A stretch of DNA of 64,000 nt, taken from assembly GCF_000725545.1 (NCBI RefSeq), contig NZ_JNZP01000015.1, positions 372,001-436,000 on the forward strand. Direction: 5' to 3'. Under the pieces are notes generated by a model. That model was not told the origin of the DNA, did not search any database, and saw only the letters and a program-made list of their open reading frames with translations. Source of the stretch: Streptomyces exfoliatus (GTDB lineage Bacteria > Actinomycetota > Actinomycetes > Streptomycetales > Streptomycetaceae). This document shows, one piece after another, positions 26,227-33,676 of this stretch (its first letter is position 1; the number at the start of each line of letters is the position of its first letter). The position numbers were made by a program, and so were the translations under genes.

Positions 26227-26295
26227 ATGCATCCGCAGCAGCTGGTCACGCGCTCCCACATCGACTTCGGTCGCGTGTGGTCCTCTTCCTGTTGA
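26227..26295 (+). CDS. Cysteine leader peptide (attenuator uORF)
   Basis: A 22-codon ORF, ATG 26227-26229 to TGA 26293-26295. The peptide begins MHPQQLVTRSHIDF and ends GRVWSSSC. The motif LVTRSHIDFGRV plus a terminal cysteine after serines is the pattern of the actinobacterial 'putative leader peptide' family placed before sulfur and cysteine genes. In mycobacteria Cys-rich uORFs of this kind attenuate downstream sulfur operons when cysteine is plentiful; stalling at the last Cys codon when it is scarce changes the mRNA fold. The next gene begins 217 bases later, across a series of hairpins. Confidence 0.8.
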   Translation: MHPQQLVTRSHIDFGRVWSSSC

Positions 26296-26405
26296 GCCGA
26301 CCCGCTGTTCCGCCCCACCCGCGTGCTGTTCTCCGCGGTGCCTTCACACCCAGGCCCTTCGCCGGCGCCTGAGCTCTCCCCTCCCCTCGCCCTGCCCCTG
26401 TGTCC

Positions 26406-26505
26406 TCCTTCGTCCTGAAGGAAGCCGCGGCCTGCCTTCGTTCCGGAGGATGCCGTCGTCCTTCCTCGGTCCGAGGGAAGCCTCCTCCTGCCTTCGCCCC
26501 GAAGG
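26406..26505 (+). promoter_or_regulatory. Four tandem hairpins in the 5' leader of the GNAT-SBP transcript
   Basis: Successive stem-loops share CCTTC arms: TCCTTC/GAAGGA (26406-26422), CCTTC/GGAGG with one G-U pair (26435-26449), CTTCC.TC/GA.GGGAAG (26461-26480), and CCTTCG/CGAAGG (26491-26505). The last ends 6 bp before ATG 26512, and AAGGA within it could be the ribosome site (GAAGGA at 26501). They follow the cysteine leader peptide, so they may provide the alternative folds of the attenuator, with the final stem hiding the ribosome binding site. Arms shared between hairpins would allow mutually exclusive pairing. Confidence 0.55.
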
Positions 26506-26511
26506 ACTTTC

Positions 26512-26991
26512 ATGACCTTCGCGTTGTCCGTGCACCGGACCACGACCACCGACGCCCTGGCCCGCCCGCTCCTCGACGAGCTGGCGCACGAGTACACGAC
26601 CCGGTACGGCTCCGCCCACGACCTGAACCGCTATCCGGCGGAGGAGTTCGCCCCTCCGCACGGCGCCTTCCTGCTCCTCCTGGAGCAGGGCCGGCCCGTG
26701 GCCGGCGGCGCCTACCGCCGCTACGACGACCACACCGCCGAACTCAAGAGGATCTGGACCCACTCGGCACACCGCAGGCGCGGCCTCGCCCGCCGCGTCC
26801 TGACCGTGCTCGAACGGGAGGCCGCAGCCTGCGGCTACTCCCGGGTCTTCCTGACGACCGGCCCTCGCCAGCCCGAGGCCAGGGGCCTCTATCTGGCGAG
26901 CGGCTACCGCCCGCTGTTCGACGTGACCGCAGAGCCCGAGTCGATCGGCCCGCTGCCGTTCGAGAAATTCCTGGAGAACCCGAAGCCATGA
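26512..26991 (+). CDS. GNAT N-acetyltransferase (YtmI/SnaA-like by context)
   Basis: 159 residues, single GNAT domain. Motif A is TAELKRIWTHSAHRRRGLARRVL (split: AELKRIWT then HRRRGLA), about residues 74-97; AARGLYLASGYRPL gives motif B. Substrate unknown from sequence, but it lies with a polar amino acid binding protein, opposite two LLM monooxygenases, and downstream of a Cys leader peptide, the same company as Bacillus YtmI (SnaA), which N-acetylates S-alkyl cysteines before oxidative cleavage. ATG 26512 has GAAGGA 8 bp upstream inside a hairpin. Its stop overlaps the next gene by four bases (ATGA). Confidence 0.85.
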   Translation: MTFALSVHRTTTTDALARPLLDELAHEYTTRYGSAHDLNRYPAEEFAPPHGAFLLLLEQGRPVAGGAYRRYDDHTAELKRIWTHSAHRRRGLARRVLTVLEREAAACGYSRVFLTTGPRQPEARGLYLASGYRPLFDVTAEPESIGPLPFEKFLENPKP

Positions 26992-27965
26992 GTACGCGTA
27001 CGAGTACCGGCACCGCGCGCACCACCCTCGCCTTCGCCCTGATCACCGCCACCGCGCTCACCCTCACCGCCTGCGCGGGCGGCGAGCCCGCGACGGCCCC
27101 CGCCGGGGCCTCCGGCGCACCGGGCGCCGCGAAGAACGCCCTCCCGACGGAGGACGTGGTGTCGGCGGTCGCCAGGAACGAGGACGCGGCGAAGCTGCTC
27201 CCCGCCGACGTACGGCGGCGGGGCGGCCTCACCCTCGCCTCCTCGGTCGGGACGCCGCCCAGTTCGGCCTATCTGCCGGACGGCAGGACCGTGGTGGGCG
27301 TGGACGCCGACTTCGCCGGTGCCGTGGCGAAGGCCCTCGGCCTGGAGCTGAAGCGCGAGGTGGTCGGTTTCGAGGCGATCCTGCCGGCACTGGGCAGCGG
27401 CAAGTACGACGTCGGCACCGGGAACTTCGGTGTGACGGAGGAGCGGCGCAAGGCCATCGACTTCGTCACGTACATCAACGACGGCCAGGGCTTCGCGAGC
27501 CGGGCCGACAGCCCCCTGAAGGCGGTCACGGACCTCACACAGCTCTGCGGTCTGAAGGTGGCCGTGAACGCGGGCACCACCTTCGAACGGACCCTGGAGC
27601 AGAACAAGGGCCGGTGCGCGGAGGCCGGCAAGCAGCCGTACGAGGTGAACGTCTACAGCGAGACGGGGGCGATCTGGATGTCGCTCCAGCAGGGCCGCAG
27701 CGATGTCGTGATGAACACGATCAACGGTGTGCGGTACGCGGTGACCCAGCAGCGGAACGTGAAGTTCCTCAACGAGTACCGGCGGCTCGACGTCGGCTTC
27801 GCCTTCAAGAAGGGCACCCCGCTCGCGCCCGCCTTCCAGGCGGCGGTGAACGGCCTGAAGGCGGACGGGACGTACGACAGGATCCTGCGGAAGTGGGGGG
27901 TGACGGGGTCGGGCATCCCCACGTCGCGGATCTCCCCGCCGGAACTCCCGGCACCGGAGAAGTGA
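26988..27965 (+). CDS. Amino-acid-type ABC substrate-binding lipoprotein (second of cluster)
   Basis: 325 residues. Lipobox LTAC (Cys25). SBP-3 fold: GGLTLASSVGTPPSSAYL, VVGVDADFAGAVAKALGLEL, AILPALGSGKYDVGTGNFGVTEE, LKVAVNAGTTFERTLE and QQGRSDVVMNTINGVRY. Two internal cysteines (in LTQLCGLKV and KGRCAEAG) could form a disulfide, absent in the other SBP of the cluster. There is no ATPase or permease gene on this strand, so it must use the transporter encoded opposite. Having two binding proteins for one system matches Bacillus TcyJ/TcyK. ATG overlaps the GNAT stop. Confidence 0.9.
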   Translation: MSTRTSTGTARTTLAFALITATALTLTACAGGEPATAPAGASGAPGAAKNALPTEDVVSAVARNEDAAKLLPADVRRRGGLTLASSVGTPPSSAYLPDGRTVVGVDADFAGAVAKALGLELKREVVGFEAILPALGSGKYDVGTGNFGVTEERRKAIDFVTYINDGQGFASRADSPLKAVTDLTQLCGLKVAVNAGTTFERTLEQNKGRCAEAGKQPYEVNVYSETGAIWMSLQQGRSDVVMNTINGVRYAVTQQRNVKFLNEYRRLDVGFAFKKGTPLAPAFQAAVNGLKADGTYDRILRKWGVTGSGIPTSRISPPELPAPEK

Positions 27966-28001
27966 GGGGGTGCCCGGCGGGGGCGTCGGGCCGACGGGAC
28001 G

Positions 28002-29249
28002 TCAGCAGCCGTCGCAGGGACAGCAGCAGTCGCAGTTCCCGCAGCCGGAATCGCAGTTGCAGTCGCGGCAGCAGCCCTCGCGCTTCTTGCGGGACCAGGG
28101 ACCCTCGTACTCCTTGGCGCAGCAGATCTGGCAGGTGCAGAAGAGCCAGGTGAACATGGCGCACCCGGCGAGGAAGCCGCGCGGCTTGGGAGCCTGGGGC
28201 GCCCCGCCGCCGAACTGCGGCGGCAGCCCCCCGGGTCCGCTGGGCCCACCGGTGCCACCCGGTCCGCCCGGGCCCATGGGCCCGCCCCCGTAGGGGTTCC
28301 CGCCGTACGGGTCGTACGGGCCCGGCGTTCCGCTCGCGTACGGATTGCCCGGGACCGGGCCCTGCCCCGGTCCCGGCGCTCCGTGCGCGCAGGTCGTCGT
28401 CCCGAAGGCGCGGTTCACCGAGGTGCGCAGCTCGTGCGCGAGCAGGACGTGGACCAGCTTGTCGTCGGTGAACTCGGCGTCCCGCAGGGCGAGCCGGATG
28501 CCGTGGAGCGCGTCGTCGGCGAGCCGGCGAGCCTCCTCCCGGGTGGTGCCGGTGGCGGTGAGCGGGTTCCAGGCGCCGGCCTCCGCGTCGGCGGTCTGGT
28601 CCTCGACGGCGTCGAGGAGGTGGGCGAGGCGGCCGAAGAGCCGGCCCGCCTCGGCGAGCGGCTCCGCGTTCTCCGGCCGTCCGGCGAGGACGGCGGTGTG
28701 CGCGAAGGCGGCCGCGGTCGCGGTCTCGGTCGGTTCGGTGACGGCGAGCAGGGAGGTGCCGGGCCCCGCGAGGGCCTCGATGCCGGTCTGGCGGTCGACG
28801 GCGTCGACGAGGACGGCGGTGTCGAAGCCGAGGGAGCGGCCGGTCCTGGCTCCGGCCCTGTCCCAGGAGCGGGCGACCCGGCGGGCCGCGGCGGCGACGG
28901 GCCGCCGGGCCAACAGACCGTCCCGGTCGGCGACGTGGTCGCGCACCTTCGCGGAGGCGAGGACGAGGGAGACGGCGGCGGCGAGCCGGGCGCCGTCACC
29001 CCGGGCCACGGGGGCGGTCCGCATCGCGCGCAGCGGGCAGGGTCCCGCGGTGCGCCGTCCGCTTGCCACCGAGCCGGTCTGAGCCTCCGTCAGGACGGAG
29101 ACGATGAGGCCGTCGTAGTTGGTGACGACCCGGGCGAACTGCCCGTGGTCGGCGCGAAGCGCCAGGCAGAGGCCGCAGAGGTGGGCCATCCACTCGACCT
29201 TCAGGCCGTCCGTGAGGCGGTGGGTGCAGGGCCTGACGATTCCGAACAA
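28002..29249 (-). CDS. DUF5685 family protein with Cys-rich tail
   Basis: 415 residues. The N-terminus FGIVRPCTHRL, then MAHLCGLCLALR, is the family signature, with cysteines that may bind an Fe-S cluster or zinc (CxxCxL). The middle is helical and alanine-rich. A glycine/proline/tyrosine-rich linker (about 315-375) leads to a tail with at least 16 cysteines, arranged as CTCQICC, GCCRDCNC and DCCCPCDGC. The start is taken as TTG 29247-29249 preceded by GGGGGAG, because the conserved family N-terminus begins exactly there; the frame is open 24 codons further, but that part reads like non-coding sequence. Function not established, perhaps metal storage or a regulator. Confidence 0.82.
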   Translation of the reverse strand: MFGIVRPCTHRLTDGLKVEWMAHLCGLCLALRADHGQFARVVTNYDGLIVSVLTEAQTGSVASGRRTAGPCPLRAMRTAPVARGDGARLAAAVSLVLASAKVRDHVADRDGLLARRPVAAAARRVARSWDRAGARTGRSLGFDTAVLVDAVDRQTGIEALAGPGTSLLAVTEPTETATAAAFAHTAVLAGRPENAEPLAEAGRLFGRLAHLLDAVEDQTADAEAGAWNPLTATGTTREEARRLADDALHGIRLALRDAEFTDDKLVHVLLAHELRTSVNRAFGTTTCAHGAPGPGQGPVPGNPYASGTPGPYDPYGGNPYGGGPMGPGGPGGTGGPSGPGGLPPQFGGGAPQAPKPRGFLAGCAMFTWLFCTCQICCAKEYEGPWSRKKREGCCRDCNCDSGCGNCDCCCPCDGC

Positions 29250-29560
29250 GAGACTCCCCCGTGGGCTGCGCGCGATGCCGCGGAGCGGCCTCGCGGCATC
29301 GTAGCGAGCGGGCGCGTTCACCCGTACGCGCCCACCGTCACCCTTCCGGCCCGACTTTCATATTTTCAGCTACATGGCCCTCCCTCAGGCCCCGCATACC
29401 GCAAGTTTCCTGACGAATCGCCAGGAAACGGTGCTCACGTTCTGCACCAGTCCCGTCACGAATCCCCTGCGCGCCGTCTATCCACTTGGCGCGCGATCCG
29501 CATCATGAAGGACGATAGGGATTGCGGAACCACAAGTGACCGCGCTGAAAGGAGGCGTCC
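29250..29560. other. Intergenic region between DUF5685 and sflA
   Basis: 311 bp between divergent genes, less GC-rich than its surroundings. It contains one clear dyad, GTTTCCTG (29405-29412) and CAGGAAAC (29422-29429), with a 9-base spacer, midway between the genes, which could be an operator or a transcript hairpin. AAAGGAGG lies before the sflA start. I could not assign -35/-10 pairs with confidence and found no RNA gene or small ORF. Confidence 0.5.
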
Positions 29561-29995
29561 ATGGGATCGGTGCGCAAGGCGAGTGCCTGGCTGGGACTCG
29601 TCGAGGACAACGACGAGCGTTACTACGACGACGAGTACGCCGACGGTGCCGAGGGCGGCGACGCCTGGGTGACGGACCCCCGGGTCCGGGTCGCCACGGA
29701 CACCGCCGAGGACCGGGGACGCCGGATCGCCACCGTCTCCCCCGACGGCTTCCGGGACGCCCGCGGCATCGGCGAGCTCTTCCGGGACGGTGTTCCGGTG
29801 ATCGTGAACCTGACCGCGATGGAGCCGAACGACGCCAAGCGCGTGGTGGACTTCGCCGCCGGCCTCGCCTTCGGTCTGCGCGGTTCGATCGAGCGCGTGG
29901 CGACGCGGGTCTTCCTGCTGACCCCCGCCGACACCCAGATCGTCACCGGCGAGACGGGCCGGCGCCGGCAGGACGGTTTCTTCAACCAGAGCTGA
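29561..29995 (+). CDS. sflA: SepF-like cell division protein (SflA-type)
   Basis: 144 residues. A short N-terminal amphipathic start ([19 protein letters not shown]) suited to membrane binding, an acidic linker, then the SepF/DUF552 core at about 55-135 ([54 protein letters not shown]). SepF binds FtsZ; Streptomyces has three paralogues, and those not beside ftsZ are SflA and SflB. The location away from ftsZ and the S. coelicolor-like gene neighbourhood (dnaE2 before, der and ald after) favour SflA. Ribosome site AAAGGAGG precedes ATG 29561. Confidence 0.78.
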   Translation: MGSVRKASAWLGLVEDNDERYYDDEYADGAEGGDAWVTDPRVRVATDTAEDRGRRIATVSPDGFRDARGIGELFRDGVPVIVNLTAMEPNDAKRVVDFAAGLAFGLRGSIERVATRVFLLTPADTQIVTGETGRRRQDGFFNQS

Positions 29996-30034
29996 GCGGG
30001 TCCGCCGGTCCGGCCGGCCCCCCGAAGGATCGGG

Positions 30035-31771
30035 TCAGAGCGCCGGACGCCCCGAGCCGGCGGGCTCGATCGCATCACGGGTCGCGGGCACCCGCGGCTC
30101 GGACGGCCGGGCGAGCGGGGACGGCTCCGCGACCGCGACCGCCTCGGGGGACCCCGAGGGCCCCGGGCACTCCACCCGCTTCGAAAGTCCCTTCACCGCG
30201 GACCCGGCCGCCACCGGTTCCGCCGACTCCTCCGGGCACTCCATCATCCGGGGCAGCCGCCGGGCCATCACCGCGCCGAGGAGCAGCAGCCCCGCGCTCA
30301 CGAAGAGCGTGACGTGCAGCCCGTTCACGAAGGCGTGCCGGGCGGCCTGGTGCAGCGCGCCGCCCGCCGCGCCGCCGAGCTGGTCGGCCACCTGGTAGGC
30401 CTCGCCGAGCGAGTTCGCGGCGGCCCTGCTCGCCTCCGCGGGCACCCCGGGGACCGCGGCGAGCCCGGGGGCGTACGCCGCGTTCATCACACTGCCGAGC
30501 AGGGCGATGCCCATGCCGGCGCCGAGCTGGTACGAGGTCTCGCCGATCGCGGCGGCGCCGCCCGCGCTGCGCTGCGGGGCCTCGCTCAGCATCGACTCGT
30601 ACGCCGAGAAGAGCGTGGTCTGCAGACCGAAGCCGAGCAGCACGAAGCCCACCGTGAGCAGCAGAGGCCGGTCGTGCTGCCCCATGAAGGTCAGCAGCAG
30701 CACGGCGGCGGCGGTGAGCACGAAGCCCCAGCCGACCATCCGGCGCGGTCCGATCCTGCGCAGGGTGTACGAGCCGGTGGCGCCGGCGGCCATCGCGGCG
30801 AAGGTGAGCGGAAGCAGCCGGAGCCCGGTCTCCAGGGGGCCGAGCCCGAGGACCAGCTGGAGGTACTGGACGGCGATCAGCTCCAGGCCGACCAGGGCCA
30901 GCATGCCGATGACGATGCAGCCGACCGAGGTGGTGAAGGCCGCCCGCGAGAAGAGCCCCATGTCGATCAGCGGGTGCGGGCGCCGCCTCTGCCGCCGTAC
31001 GAAGAGGACGAGGAGCGCGGCTCCGAGCAGCAGCGGCCCCGCGGTCGGCAGGGCGAGGAACGGGTCTCCGGCCCCGGCGCGCTTGACTCCGAGGACGCAG
31101 CCGAGCACACCGGCGGCGGCCATGAGCGCGCCGAGGACGTCCCAGGGTCCGTCGGCGGCTCCCCGGGACTCGGGCAGGAGGCGGCGGCCGAGCGGCAGGA
31201 TCAGCGCCATCAGCGGGATGTTGATGAGGAAGACGGAGCCCCACCAGTAGTGCTCGACGAGAAAGCCGCCGAGGACGGGTCCTGTGGCCGCGCCGACCGC
31301 GGCGACCGCGGTCCAGACGCCGATGGCGGTGGCGCGCTCCCGCCGGTCGGGGAAGACCGCCCGGAGGATGGAGAGCGTGGCGGGCATGATCATGGCGCCG
31401 CCGACACCGAGCAGCGCGCGGGCCGCGATGAGGACGCCGGGTTCGGTGGCGAGCGCGGCGACCGCGGAGGCGATGCCGAAGAGCGCGTATCCGAGGAGGA
31501 GGACCCTCCGCCGTCCGACCCGGTCGCCGAGGGTGCCGAAGAGGATGAGGAGCGAGGCGCAGACCAGGGGGTAGGCGTCGACGATCCAGAGCAGCGCGGT
31601 GGAGCTGGGGCGCAGGTCCTCGGTGAGCGAGGGGACCGCGACGTGGAGGATCGTCGCGTCGAGGGCGACGAGGAGGAGACTCACGCAGAGGACGAGGAGG
31701 ACGACCCAGCGGTTGACTCCGGCGCCGGTGGCGGCGGGCGTTCGCTCTTGGGCCGTGTTCGTCCGCGACAT
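30035..31771 (-). CDS. MFS transporter, DHA2 (14-TM) drug-efflux type
   Basis: 578 residues. Fourteen predicted spans beginning WVVLLVLCVSLLLVALDATI, which carries the motif D1-type LDATILHVAVPSL; the MFS motif A is GTLGDRVGRRRVLLLG and motif C is AVGAATGPVLGGFLVEHYWW. These are the hallmarks of proton-driven multidrug exporters such as SmvA/EmrB relatives. A tail of about 65 residues after the last span is charged, not membrane-bound. ATG 31769-31771 follows GGGAGGT; the open frame beyond is noise. The substrate is unknown and no regulator gene is adjacent. Confidence 0.92.
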   Translation of the reverse strand: MSRTNTAQERTPAATGAGVNRWVVLLVLCVSLLLVALDATILHVAVPSLTEDLRPSSTALLWIVDAYPLVCASLLILFGTLGDRVGRRRVLLLGYALFGIASAVAALATEPGVLIAARALLGVGGAMIMPATLSILRAVFPDRRERATAIGVWTAVAAVGAATGPVLGGFLVEHYWWGSVFLINIPLMALILPLGRRLLPESRGAADGPWDVLGALMAAAGVLGCVLGVKRAGAGDPFLALPTAGPLLLGAALLVLFVRRQRRRPHPLIDMGLFSRAAFTTSVGCIVIGMLALVGLELIAVQYLQLVLGLGPLETGLRLLPLTFAAMAAGATGSYTLRRIGPRRMVGWGFVLTAAAVLLLTFMGQHDRPLLLTVGFVLLGFGLQTTLFSAYESMLSEAPQRSAGGAAAIGETSYQLGAGMGIALLGSVMNAAYAPGLAAVPGVPAEASRAAANSLGEAYQVADQLGGAAGGALHQAARHAFVNGLHVTLFVSAGLLLLGAVMARRLPRMMECPEESAEPVAAGSAVKGLSKRVECPGPSGSPEAVAVAEPSPLARPSEPRVPATRDAIEPAGSGRPAL

Positions 31772-32176
31772 GTGCGTACCTCCCAGTGAAGCTCTCGCGC
31801 TCGGCGGCCCCCGACCAGGGCTTATGCCCCTGGGGCGGCCCGGCATCGACGGGCGAGTGAGCCGTCAGCGTACGCGAGTCCGAGCCCCGAGCGCGTGGTG
31901 CAGCTCTCACCCCGGCGGGGCTCCGGGTGTGGCGTACGCCACTCGGGCCGGTGCGCGCGTCGCATGGAATTCCGCACGGACGTCTGTTTGAAGCAATTCC
32001 CTCGCACTCAAACACTCTTCCGACAATGCCCCTCCCGCATTAGGGCGGAAGGTCATCGGATTTCCCGACGGACGTCACGAATAGGCCGGTCACTGAGACC
32101 TACTCCACATCACATCAACATCACGAAGGGAGCGGATCGACCGGGTCTGCTTCTCACTCCCTGTAACGTCGATTGG
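31772..32176. other. Intergenic region between MFS exporter and PAP2 gene
   Basis: 405 bp between divergent genes; the section from about 31970 to 32170 is clearly less GC-rich than the coding DNA. The only dyad I can name is GTTTGA (31986-31991) with TCAAAC (32008-32013), 16 bp apart. The PAP2 frame stays open back to 31895, but codon use there is unlike the gene. A TGTAAC hexamer at 32162-32167 precedes the PAP2 GTG. Nothing else identifiable. Confidence 0.4.
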
Positions 32177-33073
32177 GTGCGTACCGACATCTTTGCCCGG
32201 CTGGACCGGGAGCCGGAACCGCCGAAGATAGAGGTCCCGCGGATGACCCGCACGCGTCTCGCCCTCTTCGGCGGGACGTCGGCGTTCTATCTGGCCATCG
32301 TCGTGGCCGTGCTGCTGTCGACCTGGCTGGTGACCCTCGACTGGAAGATCATGCTCTTCCGGCCGTACCAGCAGTGGCCCGGGATCCACGGCTTCCTCGA
32401 CTACTACGTCGTCCTCGGTCAGCGCGGCCCCACGGCCGTCATGGTCGCCGCCTGGCTGGGCTGGCGCTCCTGGCGCCAGCACACGCTGCGGCCCCTGCTC
32501 TGCCTCGGCGCCGCCCTCCTGCTGCTCAACGTCACGGTCGGCGCGGTCAAGCTCGGACTCGGCCGCCTCGGACCCCACTACGCGACGCAGGTCGGCTCGG
32601 CCGAGCTCTTCGCGGGCGGTGACATATTCCCCTCGGGTCACACCGCCAACGCGGTGGTGACCTGGGGCATCCTCGCCTATCTGGCGACCACCCCGCGGGC
32701 CAGGCGCTATCTGTCGGCGCTGTCCGCCGTGGTCGCGCTCGGCGTCGGCCTCACGACCGTCTACCTGGGTACGCACTGGCTGAGCGACGTCCTCCTGGGC
32801 TGGGCCGCCGGGCTGCTCGTCCTCCTCGCGCTGCCCTGGTGCGAGCCGGTCATCGCCGTGGCGGAGGCGTGGATCCTGACTCTGCGCGACCGGCTGCGCG
32901 AGCGGCTGCGGGACCGTCGTCGGCTCGTGCCCTCGCTGCCCGTGGCCTCCGGCGGCCCGCGCCCCGGCCTCTTCCCGCCGCGTCCGGCCGGCTCGGAGGA
33001 GCCCGCCAGGGAGCCCGCCAGGGAGCCGGTGGGAGTGGCCGGCGGCCGACGCACCCCGGTCACCCGCGGCTGA
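32177..33073 (+). CDS. PAP2-family phosphatase, membrane protein
   Basis: 298 residues with six hydrophobic segments. PAP2 motif 2 is intact (FPSGHT, 151-156) and motif 3 keeps H200 and D204 (GTHWLSD). However, motif 1 reads KLGLGRLGP (125-133), with Gly where KxxxxxxRP has Arg, and the motif 3 Arg six residues before H200 is Thr194. Both phosphate-binding arginines are therefore replaced; activity may be altered. A Pro/Glu-rich tail of about 60 residues includes the repeated segment EPAREPARE. I chose GTG 32177-32179 since the first span begins about 28 residues later as usual. Followed by a strong terminator. Confidence 0.83.
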   Translation: MRTDIFARLDREPEPPKIEVPRMTRTRLALFGGTSAFYLAIVVAVLLSTWLVTLDWKIMLFRPYQQWPGIHGFLDYYVVLGQRGPTAVMVAAWLGWRSWRQHTLRPLLCLGAALLLLNVTVGAVKLGLGRLGPHYATQVGSAELFAGGDIFPSGHTANAVVTWGILAYLATTPRARRYLSALSAVVALGVGLTTVYLGTHWLSDVLLGWAAGLLVLLALPWCEPVIAVAEAWILTLRDRLRERLRDRRRLVPSLPVASGGPRPGLFPPRPAGSEEPAREPAREPVGVAGGRRTPVTRG

Positions 33074-33099
33074 CGACCCCGACCGTCACACGTACGCGC

Positions 33100-33129
33100 A
33101 AGGCCCCGGCCGTCATCGGCCGGGGCCTT
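33100..33129. terminator. Bidirectional hairpin between PAP2 and I78 genes
   Basis: AAGGCCCCGGCCG (33100-33112), loop TCAT, and CGGCCGGGGCCTT (33117-33129) pair perfectly over 13 bp with A-rich and T-ending flanks. It lies 27 bp after the PAP2 stop and 24 bp from the end of the convergent inhibitor gene. Confidence 0.88.
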
Positions 33130-33152
33130 CGCCGTGCCCGGGGACGTGCCCG

Positions 33153-33368
33153 TCAGCCGACCCAGCAGCGGGTGACCGTGCCGTCCGCGACCTCGAAGTT
33201 GATGCGTCCCACCAGGTACTCCATCGTGATGATCGAGCCGGGCGGCAGCGCTCTGACGGTGCTCCAGCCCCGCGTCCTGGCGAGCTGTGCGGCGCCTTCC
33301 GCGTCGAGGCCCACATAGGACTCGGGGGCGTCGCGGGGCGGTTCGGGAGTGCGCGATGTGGGAGCCAT
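33153..33368 (-). CDS. I78-family peptidase inhibitor
   Basis: 71 residues. Matches the I78/potato inhibitor I-like family: YVGLDAEGAAQLARTRGWST, VRALPPGSIITMEYLVGRIN (reactive loop near PPGSIITMEYL) and the near-terminal block VTRCWVG. It has no signal peptide, so it probably acts in the cytosol or leaks out. ATG 33366-33368 follows GAGGG; a GTG three codons earlier is possible. Target protease unknown; the two secreted S1 proteases of this window are over 15 kb away. Confidence 0.85.
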   Translation of the reverse strand: MAPTSRTPEPPRDAPESYVGLDAEGAAQLARTRGWSTVRALPPGSIITMEYLVGRINFEVADGTVTRCWVG

Positions 33369-33676
33369 GACCCTCACGTTAGTCCCTTGGCGGTCACGCT
33401 TGTGTCACAAGTTCTCGACATATGTTTGGCATGATCACCTTCACCCTGAGAGACGGTTTCCGGCCGTTGCTCCAGTAATTCCGTAGCACCTCCAGCAGTT
33501 CACACGAAGGGGCCGGAAGAGCCGATAACCCGCACGCAATTACCGCTTCCCCCGCGTCCGCCACGAATTGGGTCGGCGACGCGCACCCGAGCCGCTCACT
33601 GTTCCCTTACACAATGCTTACGCTGTCCGGACGCCCGGAGACGCGGAGCCGGGACGACGGCGAGGCGGAGGAAGCG
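33369..33676. other. Intergenic region upstream of ctaD
   Basis: 308 bp between the divergent inhibitor and ctaD genes. It holds a near-perfect palindrome CTTGTGTCACAAG (33399-33411), which may be an operator for the inhibitor gene, and an AT-richer stretch at 33415-33435. The ctaD ribosome site GGAGG is at 33667-33671. The frame of ctaD is open back to 33614, but the segment is not membrane- or CtaD-like. No promoter pair could be fixed. Confidence 0.4.

Noticed and set aside
29561..29995. SepF proper (ftsZ-cluster copy)
   Set aside because: No ftsZ, yggS or ylmG-type genes nearby; the neighbourhood fits the extra paralogue SflA.
33399..33411. CTTGTGTCACAAG as a Rex redox-repressor site before ctaD
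   Set aside because: Rex sites have TTGTGAA-N4-TTCACAA; here the arms meet with a single-base centre, and it is nearer the I78 gene, so only a generic dyad is recorded.
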